64,000 bases of DNA from Nocardioides albus (GCF_014648255.1 NZ_BMQT01000008.1:62001-126000); one strand, 5' to 3'; numbered from the stretch's first letter, positions 9,009 through 17,003 are shown. Made by a program: numbers and translations. The notes: generated by a model not told the origin, from the letters alone.

Positions 9009-9014
9009 TAAGGT
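9009..9014 (+). promoter_or_regulatory. -10 box TAAGGT for the thr leader
   Basis: TAAGGT lies 7 nt before the leader-peptide ATG at 9022, so transcription would begin at or next to the ATG. The same bases could alternatively act as a ribosome-binding site (AAGGTGG). No strong -35 is visible. Confidence 0.4.
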
Positions 9015-9021
9015 GGTCGGC

Positions 9022-9072
9022 ATGCAGCAGCGCGCGATGAGCACGACGACGCCGGACCCACTCCGGCGCTGA
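9022..9072 (+). CDS. Threonine leader peptide (16 aa)
   Basis: A 16-codon frame, MQQRAMSTTTPDPLRR, ending in TGA at 9070-9072, 100 nt before the threonyl-tRNA synthetase start. Three consecutive ACG threonine codons lie at 9043-9051, directly before the first arm of the downstream hairpins. The internal ATG at 9037 could also start translation and keeps the Thr run. Function as an attenuation sensor of charged tRNA-Thr is inferred from this codon run, the downstream gene product and the competing stems. Confidence 0.7.
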   Translation: MQQRAMSTTTPDPLRR

Positions 9073-9130
9073 CCTGCTGTCCATTTTTCGCAGACCGCCC
9101 CGGAGCATTGCTCCGGGGCGGTTCTCGTCT
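9051..9130 (+). promoter_or_regulatory. Ribosome-mediated transcription attenuator upstream of thrS paralogue
   Basis: Three mutually exclusive stems are visible. Stem 1:2 is GCCGGA (9051-9056) with TCCGGC (9062-9067). Stem 2:3 is CTCCGG (9061-9066) with CCGGAG (9100-9105). Stem 3:4 is ACCGCCCCGGAG (9094-9105) with CTCCGGGGCGGT (9111-9122), 12 perfect pairs, followed by TCTCGTCT. A ribosome stalled on the Thr codons would cover arm 1 and free arm 2 for the antiterminator; one reaching the stop at 9070 would mask arm 2 and let the terminator form. This is the classical trp/thr-type logic. Confidence 0.7.
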
Positions 9131-9172
9131 CTGGTGGTGATGCTCCGTGGCCGATACCCAGGAGGCACACCC

Positions 9173-10417
9173 ATGAACCTCGATCATCGCGACCTCAACC
9201 GCGACCTCGCCATCTTCGCCACCGACCCGCTGGCCGGCTCCGGGCTGCCGCTCTGGCTGCCCGACGGCGCCGTCGTCTTCGCCGAGCTGGAGCGGCTCGC
9301 CGCCGACCTGGCCAGGGCCGACGGCTGCGTACCGGTCAAGACCCCGGTTCTCGGGAAACGTGCGCTCTTCGAGCGCTCGGGTCACTGGGCGAAGTTCGCC
9401 GACGACATGTTCCCGCCGATGGACATGGGATCGGGTCCGGCGGGAGAGAGCGGTGACGAGCTCGTGCTCCGTCCCGCCAACTGTCCCCACCATGCGCTGG
9501 TCTACAAGGCCCGCCAGCACTCCTACCGCGAGCTCCCGCTCCGGCTGCACGAGCTCGCCCCGATGTTCCGCGCAGAGCGCTCCGGGGTGCTCTCCGGGTT
9601 GAGCAGGGTGCGTCAGATCAACCTCGACGACACCCACGTCTTCTGCCGTCCCGACCAGGTGGCCGACGAAGCCGGGAAGGCGCTGCGCTCGGCGCTGAAG
9701 GCGCAGGAGATCCTCGGTCTGCGGGTCGACTACGTACGCCTCTCGCTGCGCGACGACTCACCCTCCTACCTCGGCTCCGCCGCGCAGTGGCGTGGAGCAG
9801 AGGAGGCGCTTCGGAAGGCAGCCTCTGATGCGGGCGTCGAAGTGGTCGAGGCACTGGGCGAGGCCGCCTTCTACGGACCGAAGCTCGACCTACAGGTCGT
9901 CGGCCGCAGTGGGCACGAAGAGACCATCGCGACCGTGCAGGTCGACTTCAACCAACCCGAGCGGTTCGACCTCACCTACGACGCCGCCGACGGGTCGCGT
10001 GAGCGGGTGGTGATGGTGCATCGCGGCACCGTCGGTTCCATGGAGCGGGTCACCGCGGCCCTGCTCGAGCGCTACCAGGGCCGCCTCCCGCTGTGGCTGG
10101 CTCCGCATCAGCTCGCCGTCCTCCCCGTCTCTCCGTCCCAGGACGAGGCTGCGCGCGAGCTCGTCGACGCGCTCGTCGCCGAGGGTCTCCGCCCGCGCCT
10201 GGATTCCATCGGTTCCCTCGGCGCGAGGATCCGTGAGTCCCGCCGCCGTCGCGAGCCGCTGATCGCGATCGTCGGCTCGGCCGAGGCCGAGGATGGCCAG
10301 GTCCAGGTGCGCGACGTAGCGGCCGGCGTCGAGCGCAGGCTCCAGGTCGAGGATCTGGTGGCGGCGATGAAGGCGGCGTACGCCGTCCGGGCAGCTGCGC
10401 TCGATTGGCCGAGCTGA
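9173..10417 (+). CDS. Compact threonyl-tRNA synthetase paralogue
   Basis: A 414-residue class II aminoacyl-tRNA synthetase charging tRNA-Thr, with only the catalytic core and the C-terminal anticodon-binding domain. The N-terminal TGS and editing domains of full-length ThrRS (about 640 aa) are absent. Zinc ligands are kept: Cys104 (PANCPHH), His155 (DDTHVF) and His283 (MVHRG), with spacings close to the E. coli enzyme. Motif 2 (FRAERSGVLSGLSRVR) and motif 3 (GSMER, Arg292) are intact. ATG 9173 has AGGAGG upstream. It is probably a second, inducible ThrRS, comparable in concept to Bacillus thrZ. The main thrS is presumably elsewhere. Confidence 0.88.
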   Translation: MNLDHRDLNRDLAIFATDPLAGSGLPLWLPDGAVVFAELERLAADLARADGCVPVKTPVLGKRALFERSGHWAKFADDMFPPMDMGSGPAGESGDELVLRPANCPHHALVYKARQHSYRELPLRLHELAPMFRAERSGVLSGLSRVRQINLDDTHVFCRPDQVADEAGKALRSALKAQEILGLRVDYVRLSLRDDSPSYLGSAAQWRGAEEALRKAASDAGVEVVEALGEAAFYGPKLDLQVVGRSGHEETIATVQVDFNQPERFDLTYDAADGSRERVVMVHRGTVGSMERVTAALLERYQGRLPLWLAPHQLAVLPVSPSQDEAARELVDALVAEGLRPRLDSIGSLGARIRESRRRREPLIAIVGSAEAEDGQVQVRDVAAGVERRLQVEDLVAAMKAAYAVRAAALDWPS

Positions 10418-10428
10418 CCGAGTGGACG

Positions 10429-10469
10429 CTAGGAGGGGGACTCACTCGTGCCGTGACTCACCCTCCTAG
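10429..10469 (+). terminator. Stem-loop after thrS paralogue
   Basis: Inverted repeat CTAGGAGGG (10429-10437) and CCCTCCTAG (10461-10469), beginning 11 nt after the stop. No T-tract follows, so termination would be weak or factor-dependent. Confidence 0.4.
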
Positions 10470-10498
10470 GGTCTCGATTATGCGTTGAACACCGCAAC

Positions 10499-10537
10499 GC
10501 GCTATCGCACAACCTGGTCGACGCCGGCGCTATCGCA
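10499..10537. repeat. Direct repeat GCGCTATCGCA (two copies)
   Basis: The 11-mer GCGCTATCGCA occurs at 10499-10509 and 10527-10537, 28 bp apart, upstream of the AraC-family gene. A third exact copy is at 12953-12963 upstream of tyrA. Direct repeats are the usual geometry of AraC sites, so these may be operator half-sites for the adjacent regulator. Confidence 0.4.
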
Positions 10538-10573
10538 TGGGCAACCCGCCCCGACCGTGACACCATCGGAGAC

Positions 10574-11368
10574 ATGACCGTCCCGCAGGTGCTGCGGCCC
10601 TATGTCACCTCGCTGGTCACCTACGACGTGGATTTCGGAGCGCCGGGGGTTCACCGGGGGATGCCGTCGACCGAGATCACCTTCGTGCTGCCGGTCGATG
10701 AGCCGCTGGTGACCTCGTGGGGGAGCGGGTCGGAGCCGGTGACAGCGTGGTCGTTGGTCTCGGGGCTGCACACCCGGCCCGCGGCGATCCATCACCGCGG
10801 CTACCAGCGGGGCGTACAGCTCGGACTGACGACCGCAGGGGTGAGGGCGCTGTTCGGGATGCCGGCTGCGGCTTGGCGCGGCGAGCTCTTGGCTCTCGAC
10901 GAGGTCGCGGCCCCCGGTGGCGTACGTCATCTTCCGGAGCAGTTGGCCGGGGCCGATCCGCGGCAGTGGGCGCGACTGGTCGTGAGCAGCCTGGTCGAGG
11001 CGCTGGCGCGCCAGGGCGAGCCGGGGCCCCAAGCTGAGGTCGGGCGTGCGCTGGCTCTGCTGACCGGGGGAGCAGGTGTGCAGGAGGTGGCCGACGACGT
11101 GGGCTACAGCCGCCGACGGATCAGTGATCTGGTTCGAGCCGAGACCGGGGTCGCGCCGAAGCAGTTCCAGCGGCTGGCGCGTTTCGACCGGTCCCGCGGT
11201 CTCGTCGGCCGGATGCCGCTGGCTCGGGCGGCGACGGTCTGCGGCTACGCCGACCAGGCACACCTGACCCGTGAGTGGCACGAGTTCGCCGGTTGCACAC
11301 CGACGACCTGGCTGCGCGAGGAGTTCCCATTCGTTCAAGACCTGGCAGGAGCAGTTGAGCGAGGCTGA
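10574..11368 (+). CDS. AraC-family transcriptional regulator
   Basis: A 264-residue regulator. The N-terminal 150 residues form a divergent sensor domain (VLRPYVTSLVTYDV ... YQRGVQLGLT). The C-terminal third contains two helix-turn-helix motifs typical of AraC proteins (VQEVADDVGYSRRRISDLVRAE and ARAATVCGYADQAHLTREW), ending in FAGCTPTTW. It lies 4 nt upstream of a VOC-fold gene, which is probably its co-expressed effector gene. The inducer cannot be told from the sequence. Confidence 0.87.
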   Translation: MTVPQVLRPYVTSLVTYDVDFGAPGVHRGMPSTEITFVLPVDEPLVTSWGSGSEPVTAWSLVSGLHTRPAAIHHRGYQRGVQLGLTTAGVRALFGMPAAAWRGELLALDEVAAPGGVRHLPEQLAGADPRQWARLVVSSLVEALARQGEPGPQAEVGRALALLTGGAGVQEVADDVGYSRRRISDLVRAETGVAPKQFQRLARFDRSRGLVGRMPLARAATVCGYADQAHLTREWHEFAGCTPTTWLREEFPFVQDLAGAVERG

Positions 11369-11372
11369 GGTC

Positions 11373-11756
11373 ATGAGTGAAGCAGCGAAGGTGAAGTACT
11401 GGCAGTGCATGGCGTTCCACGACGCCGAGGCGATGATGAAGTGGCTGAGCGCGATCGGCTTCGCGGAGCACGCGACCTACCGTGAGGGTGGCATCGTGCA
11501 CCACGCGGAGTGGCTCTGGCCCGAGGGCGGCGGCCTGATGTTCGGGCAGGTCCGGGAGGGTGGCGGCGTCGGGTCGCCGGGCGGCGCCAACGCCTACCTG
11601 GTGACGAATGACCCCGACGGCGTCTTCGACAAGGCGCTCGCCGCCGGGGCCACGGTGGAGCGGGAGATGGTCGACCAGGACTACGGCGGCCGCGGCGGGA
11701 GCGTCGTCGATCCGGAAGGCAACCACTGGTCGTTCGGCAGCTATCAGCCGTCCTGA
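11373..11756 (+). CDS. VOC-superfamily (glyoxalase/PhnB-like) protein
   Basis: A 127-residue single vicinal-oxygen-chelate protein. The pattern includes a paired beta-alpha-beta-beta-beta unit, AFHDAEAMMKWL at the start, HHAEWLWPEGGGLMFG in the middle and VVDPEGNHWSFGSY at the end, characteristic of the family. I chose ATG 11373 because a longer frame would overlap the AraC gene by about 100 nt. Substrate unknown; resistance proteins, dioxygenases and isomerases share this fold. Confidence 0.85.
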   Translation: MSEAAKVKYWQCMAFHDAEAMMKWLSAIGFAEHATYREGGIVHHAEWLWPEGGGLMFGQVREGGGVGSPGGANAYLVTNDPDGVFDKALAAGATVEREMVDQDYGGRGGSVVDPEGNHWSFGSYQPS

Positions 11757-11784
11757 CGGCACGGGCTCGGCGTGCCGTTCGCCG

Positions 11785-12255
11785 TCATCGGTTCTGGGCC
11801 GATGCCTGGTCGGGGAGGCCGAGCTCGTCGAGCGCCCGCGAGAGCACGCCCATCAGCTCGACCGCGTCTCGAAGCCGCTCCTCGCCGAGGTTCTCGGCGA
11901 GGAGTCGGGCGTACGCAGCGTGGCCGGGGCCGATCCTGGCGACGGCGTCGCGTCCGGCGTCGGTGGAGGAGAGCAGCTTCGCCCGCTGGTGGGCCGGGTT
12001 AGGCTGATACTCGGCCAGCTCCTGGTCGACCAGGAGATCGGCGATGCGCTGGACGCTCTGCCGGGTGATGCCCATGGTCCGGGCGATCTCGGAGACCGTC
12101 GCCGGTGCGGAGAGCACCGCACCGAGCGCCTGCCAGCGGGCAGCGGTCAGCCCTGAGGGCGCCGCCAGCTGCTCGGCGACCGCGAGGAACTGGCCGTTGA
12201 GGCGGAAGCTGGTGATCGCGGCGTTCGAGAGCAGCTCCTGCTCGGCGCTGCTCAC
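11785..12255 (-). CDS. MarR-family transcriptional regulator
   Basis: A 156-residue winged-helix repressor. HTH region ALGAVLSAPATVSEIARTMGITRQSVQRIADLLVDQELAEY, then the wing and dimerisation helices. The GTG start at 12255 overlaps the PfpI-family stop by 4 nt, so it is the second gene of a two-gene operon. It is the obvious candidate to bind the 13-bp palindrome over the operon promoter (12884-12918), giving autoregulation. Ligand unknown. Confidence 0.87.
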   Translation of the reverse strand: MSSAEQELLSNAAITSFRLNGQFLAVAEQLAAPSGLTAARWQALGAVLSAPATVSEIARTMGITRQSVQRIADLLVDQELAEYQPNPAHQRAKLLSSTDAGRDAVARIGPGHAAYARLLAENLGEERLRDAVELMGVLSRALDELGLPDQASAQNR

Positions 12256-12884
12256 TGGACTGCCGTCAGCTCGTAGAAGCCCTGCGGGTCGTTGTCGCGA
12301 TACAGCTTCAGCCAGGATTCGAGCACGCTCGGCTCGTAGAGGCCGAGCGTGGTGAAGATCTCGGCGGCGAAGTCGACGGGCCGGGTCGCGGTCGCGGTGA
12401 TCAGGTTGCCGTCGGTGACGGCCGTCTGCTCGGTGTCGTAGCGTTCGGCGCCGCGGTAGCCGCTCATCGCGAGGTACTGCGGGTCGTTGCTGGTGTGCGC
12501 ACGCTCGTCGAGCAGTCCGGCGGCGGCCAGCGCGTACGTGGCGCCGCAGATCGCCGCCACCGGGGTCCCCGTGTCGAGGAAACGCTGTGCCAGGTCGACG
12601 AACGGCGCGGTGGCGCCCGCGGAGTGCCAGATGTCGGAACCCGGCAGGATCAGCATCGCGCTGTCGGTCGGCTCGACCTGGTCGACGGTGACGTCCGGGG
12701 TGACCTGGAGCCCGCCCATGGTGGTGATGGGCCGATCGGTGAGCCCCACCGTGACCACCTGGTAGCGACCCGGCTGCGCCTGCCAGTCGGGCTTGTTGAT
12801 GTGTGCGGTGGCGTGCCCGGTCTCCCAGTCCGACATGGACTCCGGGAGGGCGAGGTGGACGGCGAGGGGCTTGGACGAAGGCAT
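12252..12884 (-). CDS. DJ-1/PfpI-family protein
   Basis: A 210-residue class I glutamine-amidotransferase-like protein of the DJ-1/PfpI/ThiJ family. The nucleophile elbow with its reactive Cys is in AAICGATYALAAAGLLDER, preceded by MLILPGSDIWH. Members act as chaperones, glyoxalases, isonitrile hydratases or proteases, and the sequence does not decide between them. The start at ATG 12884 lies inside the palindromic operator, implying a very short or absent leader. Operon with the downstream marR. Confidence 0.86.
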   Translation of the reverse strand: MPSSKPLAVHLALPESMSDWETGHATAHINKPDWQAQPGRYQVVTVGLTDRPITTMGGLQVTPDVTVDQVEPTDSAMLILPGSDIWHSAGATAPFVDLAQRFLDTGTPVAAICGATYALAAAGLLDERAHTSNDPQYLAMSGYRGAERYDTEQTAVTDGNLITATATRPVDFAAEIFTTLGLYEPSVLESWLKLYRDNDPQGFYELTAVQ

Positions 12885-12918
12885 GACAGTATGCTGGCAT
12901 GATGACAGCATACTGTCA
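12884..12918 (-). promoter_or_regulatory. Palindromic operator/promoter of the pfpI-marR operon
   Basis: Perfect 13-bp inverted repeat TGACAGTATGCTG (12884-12896) and CAGCATACTGTCA (12906-12918) with a 9-bp spacer. On the minus strand the distal arm supplies TTGACA, a consensus -35, and the proximal arm covers the likely -10 and the start codon. Occupancy would block transcription completely. Probable MarR binding site. Confidence 0.65.
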
Positions 12919-13073
12919 ACGTGTCCCTCGTGCGCCGCCCCTGTGCCGCACAGCGCTATCGCACACCATGCCTGGCATCCACGGCATCGCACAGCCCGCC
13001 GAGAACGAGGCGGCCCGTCTCACCGTGCCCGCGAGCGCAGTCTCGACCGGCCCGGTCTCGTAGCCTTGGACCC

Positions 13074-14153
13074 ATGACCAACCCCCGAGCGCTCCGCGGC
13101 CCCGTCGAGATCGTCGGCGTCGGCCTGCTCGGGACCTCGGTGGCCCTGGCTTGCGCGGCGGCAGGGCTCGAGGTGCTCCTGAGCGACGCGGTCGCCAGCC
13201 ACGTACGCACCGCGACCGGCCTGGGGGCCGGTCGCCGCCGCAAGCCCGGCGACGCGCCGCAGCTGGTCGTCGTCGCGGTCCCGCCGGCGCATCTGGGTGA
13301 GGTGATCTCCCAGGCGCTAGCCGACAACCCGGACGCGGTCGTCACTGATGTCGGCAGCGTGAAGGCGTCGCCGCTGGCCTACGTGCGCGAGCACAGCCGC
13401 GACGACGTACGCCGCTACGTCGGCGGCCACCCGATGGCCGGCAGCGAGCGTTCCGGGCCCCTGGCCGCGACCGCGACGCTGTTCGAGGGGCGGCCCTGGG
13501 CGGTCACGCCGCACGCGGAGGCCGACGCCGAGGCGACGGACCTCGTCGGCGAGCTCGCCACGCTGTGCGGAGCCGTTCCGCTGACGCTCAGCCCGGAGGA
13601 CCACGACCAGGCGGTCGCCCGCACCTCCCACGTACCGCACCTGATGGCCGCGCTGGTGGCCGGCCGGCTCGCGGTGGCACCGGAGGGACACCTCGGTCTC
13701 AGCGGCCAAGGCGTGCGCGACGTGACCCGGGTCGCCGCCGGCGACCCCGGTCTCTACGGCCAGATCGTGGCCGGCAATGCCCGCGCCGTCACCGGCCTGC
13801 TCGCCGAGGTCCGCGCCCAGCTCGACGAGATGATCGCGGCGGTCGACAAGGGTGACGCCGCCGCCCTGGACGTACTCCTCAAAGAAGGTCAGGCCGGGAC
13901 ACGCGCCATCCCCGGCAAGCACGGCCGACCGCAGACGGCGCAGGCGAGCGTCTACGTCACGGTGCCCGACGAGCCGGGCAACCTGGCCCGGCTCTTCGCC
14001 GACGCGGGGGAGAGCGGCGTCAACATCGAGGACGTACGCATCGACCACGACCCCGGCCGCCCGGTCGGTGTCATGGAGCTGATCGTGGCCGCGGACGCCG
14101 CCGACCAGATGCAGACGGTTCTGGAGTCCCGGGGTTGGGTCGCTCACCGGTAG
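13074..14153 (+). CDS. tyrA: Prephenate dehydrogenase with ACT domain
   Basis: A 359-residue enzyme for tyrosine biosynthesis that oxidatively decarboxylates prephenate (or arogenate). Rossmann fold at the N-terminus (VEIVGVGLLGTSVALACAAAG), the family stretch VGGHPMAGSERSG, SPEDHDQAVARTSHVPHLMA, and a C-terminal ACT regulatory domain (VYVTVPDEPGNLARLF), suggesting feedback control by an aromatic amino acid. ATG 13074 is 7 nt after a TAGCCT -10 box, so probably leaderless. Confidence 0.92.
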   Translation: MTNPRALRGPVEIVGVGLLGTSVALACAAAGLEVLLSDAVASHVRTATGLGAGRRRKPGDAPQLVVVAVPPAHLGEVISQALADNPDAVVTDVGSVKASPLAYVREHSRDDVRRYVGGHPMAGSERSGPLAATATLFEGRPWAVTPHAEADAEATDLVGELATLCGAVPLTLSPEDHDQAVARTSHVPHLMAALVAGRLAVAPEGHLGLSGQGVRDVTRVAAGDPGLYGQIVAGNARAVTGLLAEVRAQLDEMIAAVDKGDAAALDVLLKEGQAGTRAIPGKHGRPQTAQASVYVTVPDEPGNLARLFADAGESGVNIEDVRIDHDPGRPVGVMELIVAADAADQMQTVLESRGWVAHR

Positions 14154-14163
14154 GCTCCCGCCC

Positions 14164-14859
14164 GTGAGCAGCAGCAATCCCACCACGGACCCCGCACGCA
14201 TCGTCATCGCCGTCGACGGCACCTCCGGCTCCGGGAAGTCGAGCACCTCGCGCGGCGTCGCCGACCGCCTGGGCATGCGCTTCCTCGACACCGGCGCGAC
14301 GTACCGGGCGATGACCTGGTGGATGCTCAGCAACGACATCGACGTGCACGACGCGGACGCGGTCGCCGCCGCGGCCGGCAAGCCGGTGATCACCTCCGGC
14401 ACCGACCCGCTCGCCCCGACGATCGCCCTCGACGGGGCCGATGTCTCGGTCGAGATCCGCAGCGACCAGGTCAACGCGGCGGTCTCCCCGGTCGCCACCG
14501 TCCCCGAGGTCCGGGCACGCCTGGTCGCGCTCCAGCAGCAGGAGATCCGCGATGCGCTCGCCGCCGGGTCCGGCATCGTCGTCGAGGGCCGCGACATCGG
14601 CACCGCGGTCTGGCCCGAGGCCGACCTGAAGCTGTACGTCACCGCGGACCCAGCCGCCCGCGCCGCACGGCGCGCGGCCGAGGAGGGCGGCACCGACGCA
14701 GAGGCCGTCCGTGCATCGCTGGAGAACCGCGACAAGATCGACTCCACGAAGGGCGGTGCGGCGGTGCCCGAGGGCGCCACCCACCTCGACACGACGCCCT
14801 ACACGCTGGAGGAGGTCATCGACCTCGTCGTCGACCTCGCCCAGAAGGCGGGGGAGTGA
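14164..14859 (+). CDS. cmk: Cytidylate kinase
   Basis: A 231-residue (d)CMP kinase. P-loop GTSGSGKSS at 19-27, CMP-binding FLDTGATYRAM, and the conserved VVEGRDIGTAVWPEADLKLYVTA core with the LID arginines (AARAARRAAE). GTG 14164 is preceded by TAGGCT (14151-14156) at leaderless spacing. It overlaps the acyltransferase start by 4 nt. cmk next to der is a conserved bacterial arrangement. Confidence 0.94.
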   Translation: MSSSNPTTDPARIVIAVDGTSGSGKSSTSRGVADRLGMRFLDTGATYRAMTWWMLSNDIDVHDADAVAAAAGKPVITSGTDPLAPTIALDGADVSVEIRSDQVNAAVSPVATVPEVRARLVALQQQEIRDALAAGSGIVVEGRDIGTAVWPEADLKLYVTADPAARAARRAAEEGGTDAEAVRASLENRDKIDSTKGGAAVPEGATHLDTTPYTLEEVIDLVVDLAQKAGE

Positions 14860-15596
14860 GCGCCAGTCCGCCCGCGGGTACGCCCCGCACCGAGCTTCCC
14901 CGCACCGACGCGGTCCCGCATCCGAGCCGGTGGGCGCTCTATCACATCAACGTCTACGCCCGGTGGGTGATCAGGCGCCGGTTCGACGTGCGGCTGCACG
15001 AGACCGCCAACATCCCGGCGACCGGGCCGGTCGTGTTCGCCTCCAACCACATCGGAATCATCGACGGTCCGTTGCTGGCGATCTTCACGCCGCGACCGGT
15101 GCACGCGCTGACGAAGCTGGAGATGTTCGAGCACTGGTTCCTCGGGCCGTTCCTGCGCTGGGCGGGCCAGATCCCGCTCTACCGCTTCGGCAGCGACCCG
15201 ACCGCGGTGAAGATGGCGCTGAAGGTGCTGCGTGAGGGCAACGCGATGGGAATCTATCCCGAGGGCACCCGCGGTGCCGGCGACCTGGCCCATTTCAACC
15301 GCGGAGCCGCCTATCTCGCCCTTGCCTCGGGCGCCCCGGTGGTGCCGGTGACCATGTTCGGCAGCCGCGATCCGGGCGGCGGGATCTCGTCCTTGCCGCA
15401 CAAAGGTGCTCGGATCGACATCTGCTATGGCGAGCCTTTCCGCGTCGAGCGCGTAGGCTGGCCACGTACCAGGGAACAAGTCGGGCATGTCTCGGGTTTG
15501 CTCCAGAAGCACATGCAGGTCCAACAGGACCATGCGATGGCGTTGACCGGTCGCGAACTGCCCGGTCCGCTACCTACCGAGGAGAACGATGACTGA
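14856..15596 (+). CDS. PlsC-type 1-acyl-glycerol-3-phosphate acyltransferase
   Basis: A 246-residue phospholipid-synthesis acyltransferase. Catalytic HX4D motif in SNHIGIIDGP, acceptor-binding YPEGTRGAGD, and GAPVVPVTMFG at the family position. GTG start overlaps the cmk stop and the stop overlaps der by 8 nt, so the three genes are translationally coupled. Which acyl step it performs cannot be settled from sequence. Confidence 0.88.
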   Translation: MSASPPAGTPRTELPRTDAVPHPSRWALYHINVYARWVIRRRFDVRLHETANIPATGPVVFASNHIGIIDGPLLAIFTPRPVHALTKLEMFEHWFLGPFLRWAGQIPLYRFGSDPTAVKMALKVLREGNAMGIYPEGTRGAGDLAHFNRGAAYLALASGAPVVPVTMFGSRDPGGGISSLPHKGARIDICYGEPFRVERVGWPRTREQVGHVSGLLQKHMQVQQDHAMALTGRELPGPLPTEENDD

Positions 15597-16989
15597 CCCC
15601 GACGTTCCGGCGTCTGTGTACACAGCTGAAGACGTACGAGACTTTCACGAGACCGACGAGACCCCGACCGGCCCGCTGCCGGTGCTGGCGGTCGTCGGCC
15701 GCCCCAACGTCGGGAAGTCGACCCTGGTGAACCGGATCATCGGCCGCCGCGAGGCGGTCGTCCAGGACGTCCCCGGGGTGACCCGCGACCGGATCTCCTA
15801 CGACGCCGACTGGAACGGCAAGGCGTTCACGCTGGTCGACACGGGCGGCTGGGACCCGGACGCCCAGGGCCTGGCCGAGCGGATCGCCGCCCAGGCCGAG
15901 ATCGCGGTCTCCCTGGCCGATGCGGTGCTCTTCGTCGTCGACGCGACCGTCGGCATCACTGACGCCGACGAGGCGGTCGTACGCATCCTGCGCAAGTCCG
16001 GCAAGCCGGTCATCCTGGCCGCCAACAAGGTCGACGACCTGCGCACCGAGGCCGAGGCGGCCGCGCTGTGGAATCTCGGGCTCGGGGAGCCGTGGCCGGT
16101 CTCCGCGCTCCACGGCCGTGGCTCGGGCGACATGCTCGACGCGATCCTCGCGGTGCTTCCGGACCCGCCGCCGATGCCCGAGGGCACCGAGGTCGGCGGC
16201 CCGCGGCGCATCGCGCTGGTCGGCAAGCCCAACGTGGGCAAGTCCTCGCTGCTCAACAAGCTTGCGAAGGAGGAGCGGGCGGTCGTCGACAACGTCGCCG
16301 GCACCACCGTCGACCCGGTCGACGAGCTGATCACGCTGGGTGACCGGGAGTGGCGCTTCATCGACACCGCCGGGATCCGCAAGCGGGTCAAGGAGTCCTC
16401 CGGGCACGAGTACTACGCGTCCCTGCGCACCACGACCGCGATCGACCGTGCCGAGGTGGCCGTGCTCGTGATCGACGGTGGCGAGAAGATCTCCGAGCAG
16501 GACATCCGCATCCTGCAGACCGTCCGCGAGGCCGGCCGTGCGCTGGTGATCGCGTTCAACAAGTGGGACCTCGTCGACGAGGACCGCCGCTGGCAGCTCG
16601 ACCGTGAGATCGAGCGCGAGCTCGTCCAGGTGCAGTGGGCCCCGCGGATCAACGTCACCGCCCGAACCGGATGGCACGTCGACCGCCTGGTCCCGGCGCT
16701 CGACAAGGCTCTCGAGGGCTGGGAGACGCGGATCGGCACCGGTGCGCTCAACTCGTTCCTCGGCCGTCTCGTCGCCGAGCACCCGCACCCGGTCCGCTCC
16801 GGCAAGCAGCCGAAGATCCTCTTCGCCACGCAGCCCTCGACGGCGCCGCCGACCTTCGTCCTGTTCACCAGCGGCAAGCTCGAGGCCTCCTACGAGCGCT
16901 ACATCGAGCGCCGCCTGCGCGAGGAGTTCGGCTTCGTCGGCACCCCGATCGTGCTCCAGCAGCGGGTGCGGGAGAAGCGCAAGCGCTAG
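15589..16989 (+). CDS. der: Ribosome-assembly GTPase Der
   Basis: A 466-residue protein with tandem GTPase domains and a C-terminal KH-like domain, needed for 50S ribosome biogenesis. First G domain: GRPNVGKST (37-45), DTGGW and NKVD. Second: GKPNVGKSS (about 211), DTAGIRKR and NKWD. The KH-like end (PKILFATQPSTAPPTFVLF) is intact. Start ATG 15589 lies inside the plsC-type gene end. Confidence 0.96.
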   Translation: MTDPDVPASVYTAEDVRDFHETDETPTGPLPVLAVVGRPNVGKSTLVNRIIGRREAVVQDVPGVTRDRISYDADWNGKAFTLVDTGGWDPDAQGLAERIAAQAEIAVSLADAVLFVVDATVGITDADEAVVRILRKSGKPVILAANKVDDLRTEAEAAALWNLGLGEPWPVSALHGRGSGDMLDAILAVLPDPPPMPEGTEVGGPRRIALVGKPNVGKSSLLNKLAKEERAVVDNVAGTTVDPVDELITLGDREWRFIDTAGIRKRVKESSGHEYYASLRTTTAIDRAEVAVLVIDGGEKISEQDIRILQTVREAGRALVIAFNKWDLVDEDRRWQLDREIERELVQVQWAPRINVTARTGWHVDRLVPALDKALEGWETRIGTGALNSFLGRLVAEHPHPVRSGKQPKILFATQPSTAPPTFVLFTSGKLEASYERYIERRLREEFGFVGTPIVLQQRVREKRKR

Positions 16990-17003
16990 CGGTCCGACCG
17001 ATC

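Noticed and set aside
9173..10417. T-box riboswitch control of the threonyl-tRNA synthetase gene
   Set aside because: No T-box consensus or specifier loop is visible in 8970-9172. The leader ORF and competing stems explain the region better.
12969..13064. 31-codon frame upstream of tyrA as a possible leader peptide
   Set aside because: It has no Tyr, Phe or Trp codons and no competing hairpins follow, so it does not look like an aromatic attenuator.
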